From Impatiens glandulifera (taxonomy: Eukaryota; Streptophyta; Magnoliopsida; Ericales; Balsaminaceae): DNA of 64,000 nucleotides. Made by a program: the position numbers and the translations under genes. This document shows, in pieces, positions 61,288 to 64,000 of this stretch (within the stretch, counting starts at the first letter, position 1; the number at the start of each line of letters is the position of its first letter). A model generated the notes under the pieces. That model was not told the DNA's origin. It worked only from the letters and a program-made list of their open reading frames with translations, and did not search any database. The stretch lies in assembly GCF_907164915.1 (NCBI RefSeq), contig NC_061865.1, positions 57,060,587-57,124,586 on the forward strand, in the 5' to 3' direction.

Positions 61288-61985
61288 AATTGAGTTATTA
61301 GATTATTAGAAACATAAGACGTGATTCGATTCCGAGAATTATGCAATCTTATATAGAAAAACTTGAAAAGAATTTGACTATCCTAATTTTTGTTTTAAAA
61401 AGTTTTGTTTAAAAAATTAATTTTTTTTTTTAGATTTGAACTAATAAGTTAAAACAAAAAAAATCTTACTTTTCATCATAAACAACTATGCTATACACTT
61501 TTAGGTTAAAAACAATTAATAAATTTAACTAAATAACCTATTTTTTATTATTAAATGGGTTGTTCTAGTCTTCTAAAGATGACGGCCGTAGCTCACAGGC
61601 TTGTTGGCTTACTTCAGGATCGGTCGACTTAATAAGTAAGTTTTTTTATAAAAGATATTTAATATTTTTTAATTAATTGAGTTATTAGATGATCACTAAC
61701 ATAAGACGTGATTAGTGTCGGTCCTAAAGATTGGAGGATAGAAAACGTGAAAAGAATTTGACTATCCTAATTTTAATTTTTTAAAAATTGTTCCAAATTT
61801 TTTTTTTGGCAAGTTTAATCTATAACTAAATAAAAAAAATATATTTTTCATTCTAAACCATTATGCTAGATATTTTTATTATTAAAATAATTAATCAATT
61901 TAACTAAATAACTTAATTTTTTTTATTAAATGAACTGTTCGGGATGATTGCCTTGACCGTGGGCTTACCGAGAACCGACCCTAGA
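61288..61985. repeat. Tandem duplication, period about 387 bp
   Basis: Two diverged units start at 61288 and 61675 ('aattgagttattagat'), then 'cataagacgtgatt', 'agaatttgactatcctaatt' and a TTATTAAATG block in the same order. Each ends in a GC-richer segment (about 61585-61630 and 61930-61985). The family is not recognised. Confidence 0.8.
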
Positions 61986-64000
61986 TCAAAATACTAAAGA
62001 AAAATTGAAAAGGGATCTAAGTATTTTATTCTAAGTCTTAATATGTGGGGGCATATTATCAAAAAGTTCAAACCTTCAATTATGATTTTCATTATCATGA
62101 ACATGCTAATAAACAACACCTTCTCTATTTTGTTAGATAAGTTAGGAATGTGTGAGCCTCAGAAGGACTAGAAATCCATTATTTTAATACTCCCATCAAA
62201 TTAATCATTTTGAAGAAACCTAATTTGAAATAAAGATTGATTTGATTAGCACATAGGTGTTATAACATGTTAGGTTATTGATAGTTAAATAATATAAAAA
62301 ATGGCGCTAAAATAAATTAAGATAATTAATAAACTCCATTATCATTTCAAGTTACCTATAAAATGAAAATTTATATAAAAGAGAATTCGAACACTAACCA
62401 TTGAATAATTTTTTTTATTGAAATAAAGATAAGGTTATATAACTTATATGTAGGTTTATTAAGTAGATAATTGGATTAACCTAGTTGGAGCTTAAATTAA
62501 ATTAATTTTTTGATTTTAGCTTAACTACATAATATTTATCTACTAAATAAAAATTGAAATTGCATTAAATGATAATTATATTTAGATAAATAAATATTTA
62601 TAACTTTTTAAAGATAGTTTGGTCATTATCTTTAATATTCTATTCGTAAAATTGTGTAACACAAATGTAATCTTATGATAAAAATCTCTCAGTTTTTAGT
62701 TTTTTCTTTAAAATTGAAAACAATGCCTAATTCATATATTTAAAATGACCTTTTTTATATTTTTAGATATAAAAGTAGTTATTCCTACAATCTAATATTT
62801 TTATTTTTGTTTGTATTATCTTACTATAAAGGAATAGCATATTTTCAGTAATTATATTCTATGAATGCATCTTATTCGTAACACTATTATTATGATATTT
62901 TTTTAGATTCGTTCTAAGAAGTCATATAGGGAATTTATGTCATTCTTAAAAACGTTTTAGCTCATTAATTTCTTTATTTTCATGCATTTTTTTTTACTTT
63001 TATGATATCATATTTATGTTGTGATGTGATTTTTCTCACTAAGCTCCTCTTTAAAAAACAGCTCTATCAGTATTTAATGAAGTTTTCTCACTATTATAGA
63101 GTAAATATAGTAAATATATGCATCAAGCTTTATATAAATGATCTAATATTGGGTTTAATTTTATTTTACTCATAATTATTCTTTTGTTATCTTCTATTTC
63201 CTTTGTATAGTTGTTATATATTTGTTCTTCATGATTATTATGTTTTTTTTTCATATTATTTAAAATAAATAATATATATTTAAGATTAAATTATATATTA
63301 ATACATAACTCCTTTTCTCTTAAAAAAATCATATAGAAGTTTGAATTTATTTTTGTTTCATTACTTATATTTGATTTAGGGTCGGCAATTTCTGACCCAA
63401 TACAAAAACACGACATGAATCGAATATGAAAAAAATTAGGTTAGTGTCATGTATTTTTAGATTCAGGTCGAAATCAGGTCGACTTGTTTAACCTAATTAA
63501 TAAATATGTCAAATTTGGGTCGATCTTAAATGACACAAAGTAGACATGTGAACCAGTTTATAACTTTCTTTTGTAAAATTTTATATTTCCCTGTATAGAT
63601 GTGATTTAAATTATATTGAGTTAATCGGGTTGGGTTAAAGTCAAATCAATCATTCAGATCGGGTTCGAGTCAATTACAAATAAAAAAATTAAGTTCATAT
63701 TAAAAAATTTTATTCGAATTAATGAACATGTAAGTATCGCTCAACTCGCTAACTTGCCAATCAGAATCCACCAACCCGAAATCGATCTGAATTGTCACCC
63801 ATATTTTGAGTTTGTTTTATGTTTGTGTTGGTTGCGGTGCGGCTGATGCCTTATTCAGCCGAATAAGATTTGTCATCGCATATTTTTTAATACGCATAAC
63901 CCTTCAATAATTTTTAGATCATTTCCTATTCATACATTATGATTTTATTGACAATTTTTTCTTAAATCCTTGTTAATTGTTGTGTATCTTTCTTTTAACA
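61986..64000. other. AT-rich spacer, no gene seen
   Basis: No gene. About 63380-63800 has scattered 'gggtcg'/'cgggttgggtt' motifs, like a degraded transposon end, and a short hairpin CTTATTC-AGCC-GAATAAG (63850-63867). The window ends in AT-rich DNA. Confidence 0.5.

Overview
The window is nuclear DNA of a flowering plant, almost certainly a eudicot. It is very AT-rich and intron-containing, with long AT microsatellites, Ty1/copia and gypsy-type LTR remains, LINE relics, Helitrons and MITEs, and two clearly plant-specific genes. I cannot name the species from sequence alone.

Only two intact protein-coding genes are convincing. A three-exon NAC transcription factor on the minus strand (10700-11595, 245 aa) resembles Arabidopsis NAC083/VNI2 along its whole length. 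A seven-exon ACT-domain-repeat (ACR4/ACR5-type) gene lies on the plus strand (57226-60166, 454 aa). All of their introns are GT-AG and their frames join cleanly. There is no sign that the two genes work together; nearly 46 kb of repeat-rich DNA lies between them.

Layout. 1-6 kb: a diverged segmental duplication, one copy of which carries a hAT element whose empty site survives in the other copy. 6-18 kb: AT-rich spacer, the NAC gene, MITEs and a LINE scrap. 18.4-23.3 kb: a decayed minus-strand L1-type LINE. 23-29 kb: spacer and a MITE. 29-36.4 kb: two minus-strand Helitron-type copies; the long one holds C-rich minisatellites, a triplicated ~1-kb module and tRNA-like Pol III promoters, and they flank a small gene remnant. 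37.2-42.4 kb: a copia element with both LTRs, decayed by stop codons and interrupted by a solo LTR. 42.4-44.4 kb: scrambled pieces of a second copia family. 48.6-49.7 kb: a second Helitron with internal tandem repeats. 49.9-54.4 kb: a long gypsy (Tat/Ogre-like) LTR with an internal tandem duplication. 54.5-55 kb: nested MITEs. 57-60.3 kb: the ACR gene. 60.3-64 kb: spacer with a 0.39-kb tandem duplication.

The most unusual structure is the 31235-36362 Helitron: a non-autonomous element built from repeated modules, each combining a C-rich (G-quadruplex-capable) minisatellite, a tRNA-like A-box/B-box promoter and an AT-rich segment. A second Helitron (48610-49749), with the same terminal hairpin core, independently carries tRNA-like sequences in tandem. 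I see no evidence of a complete new multi-gene system.
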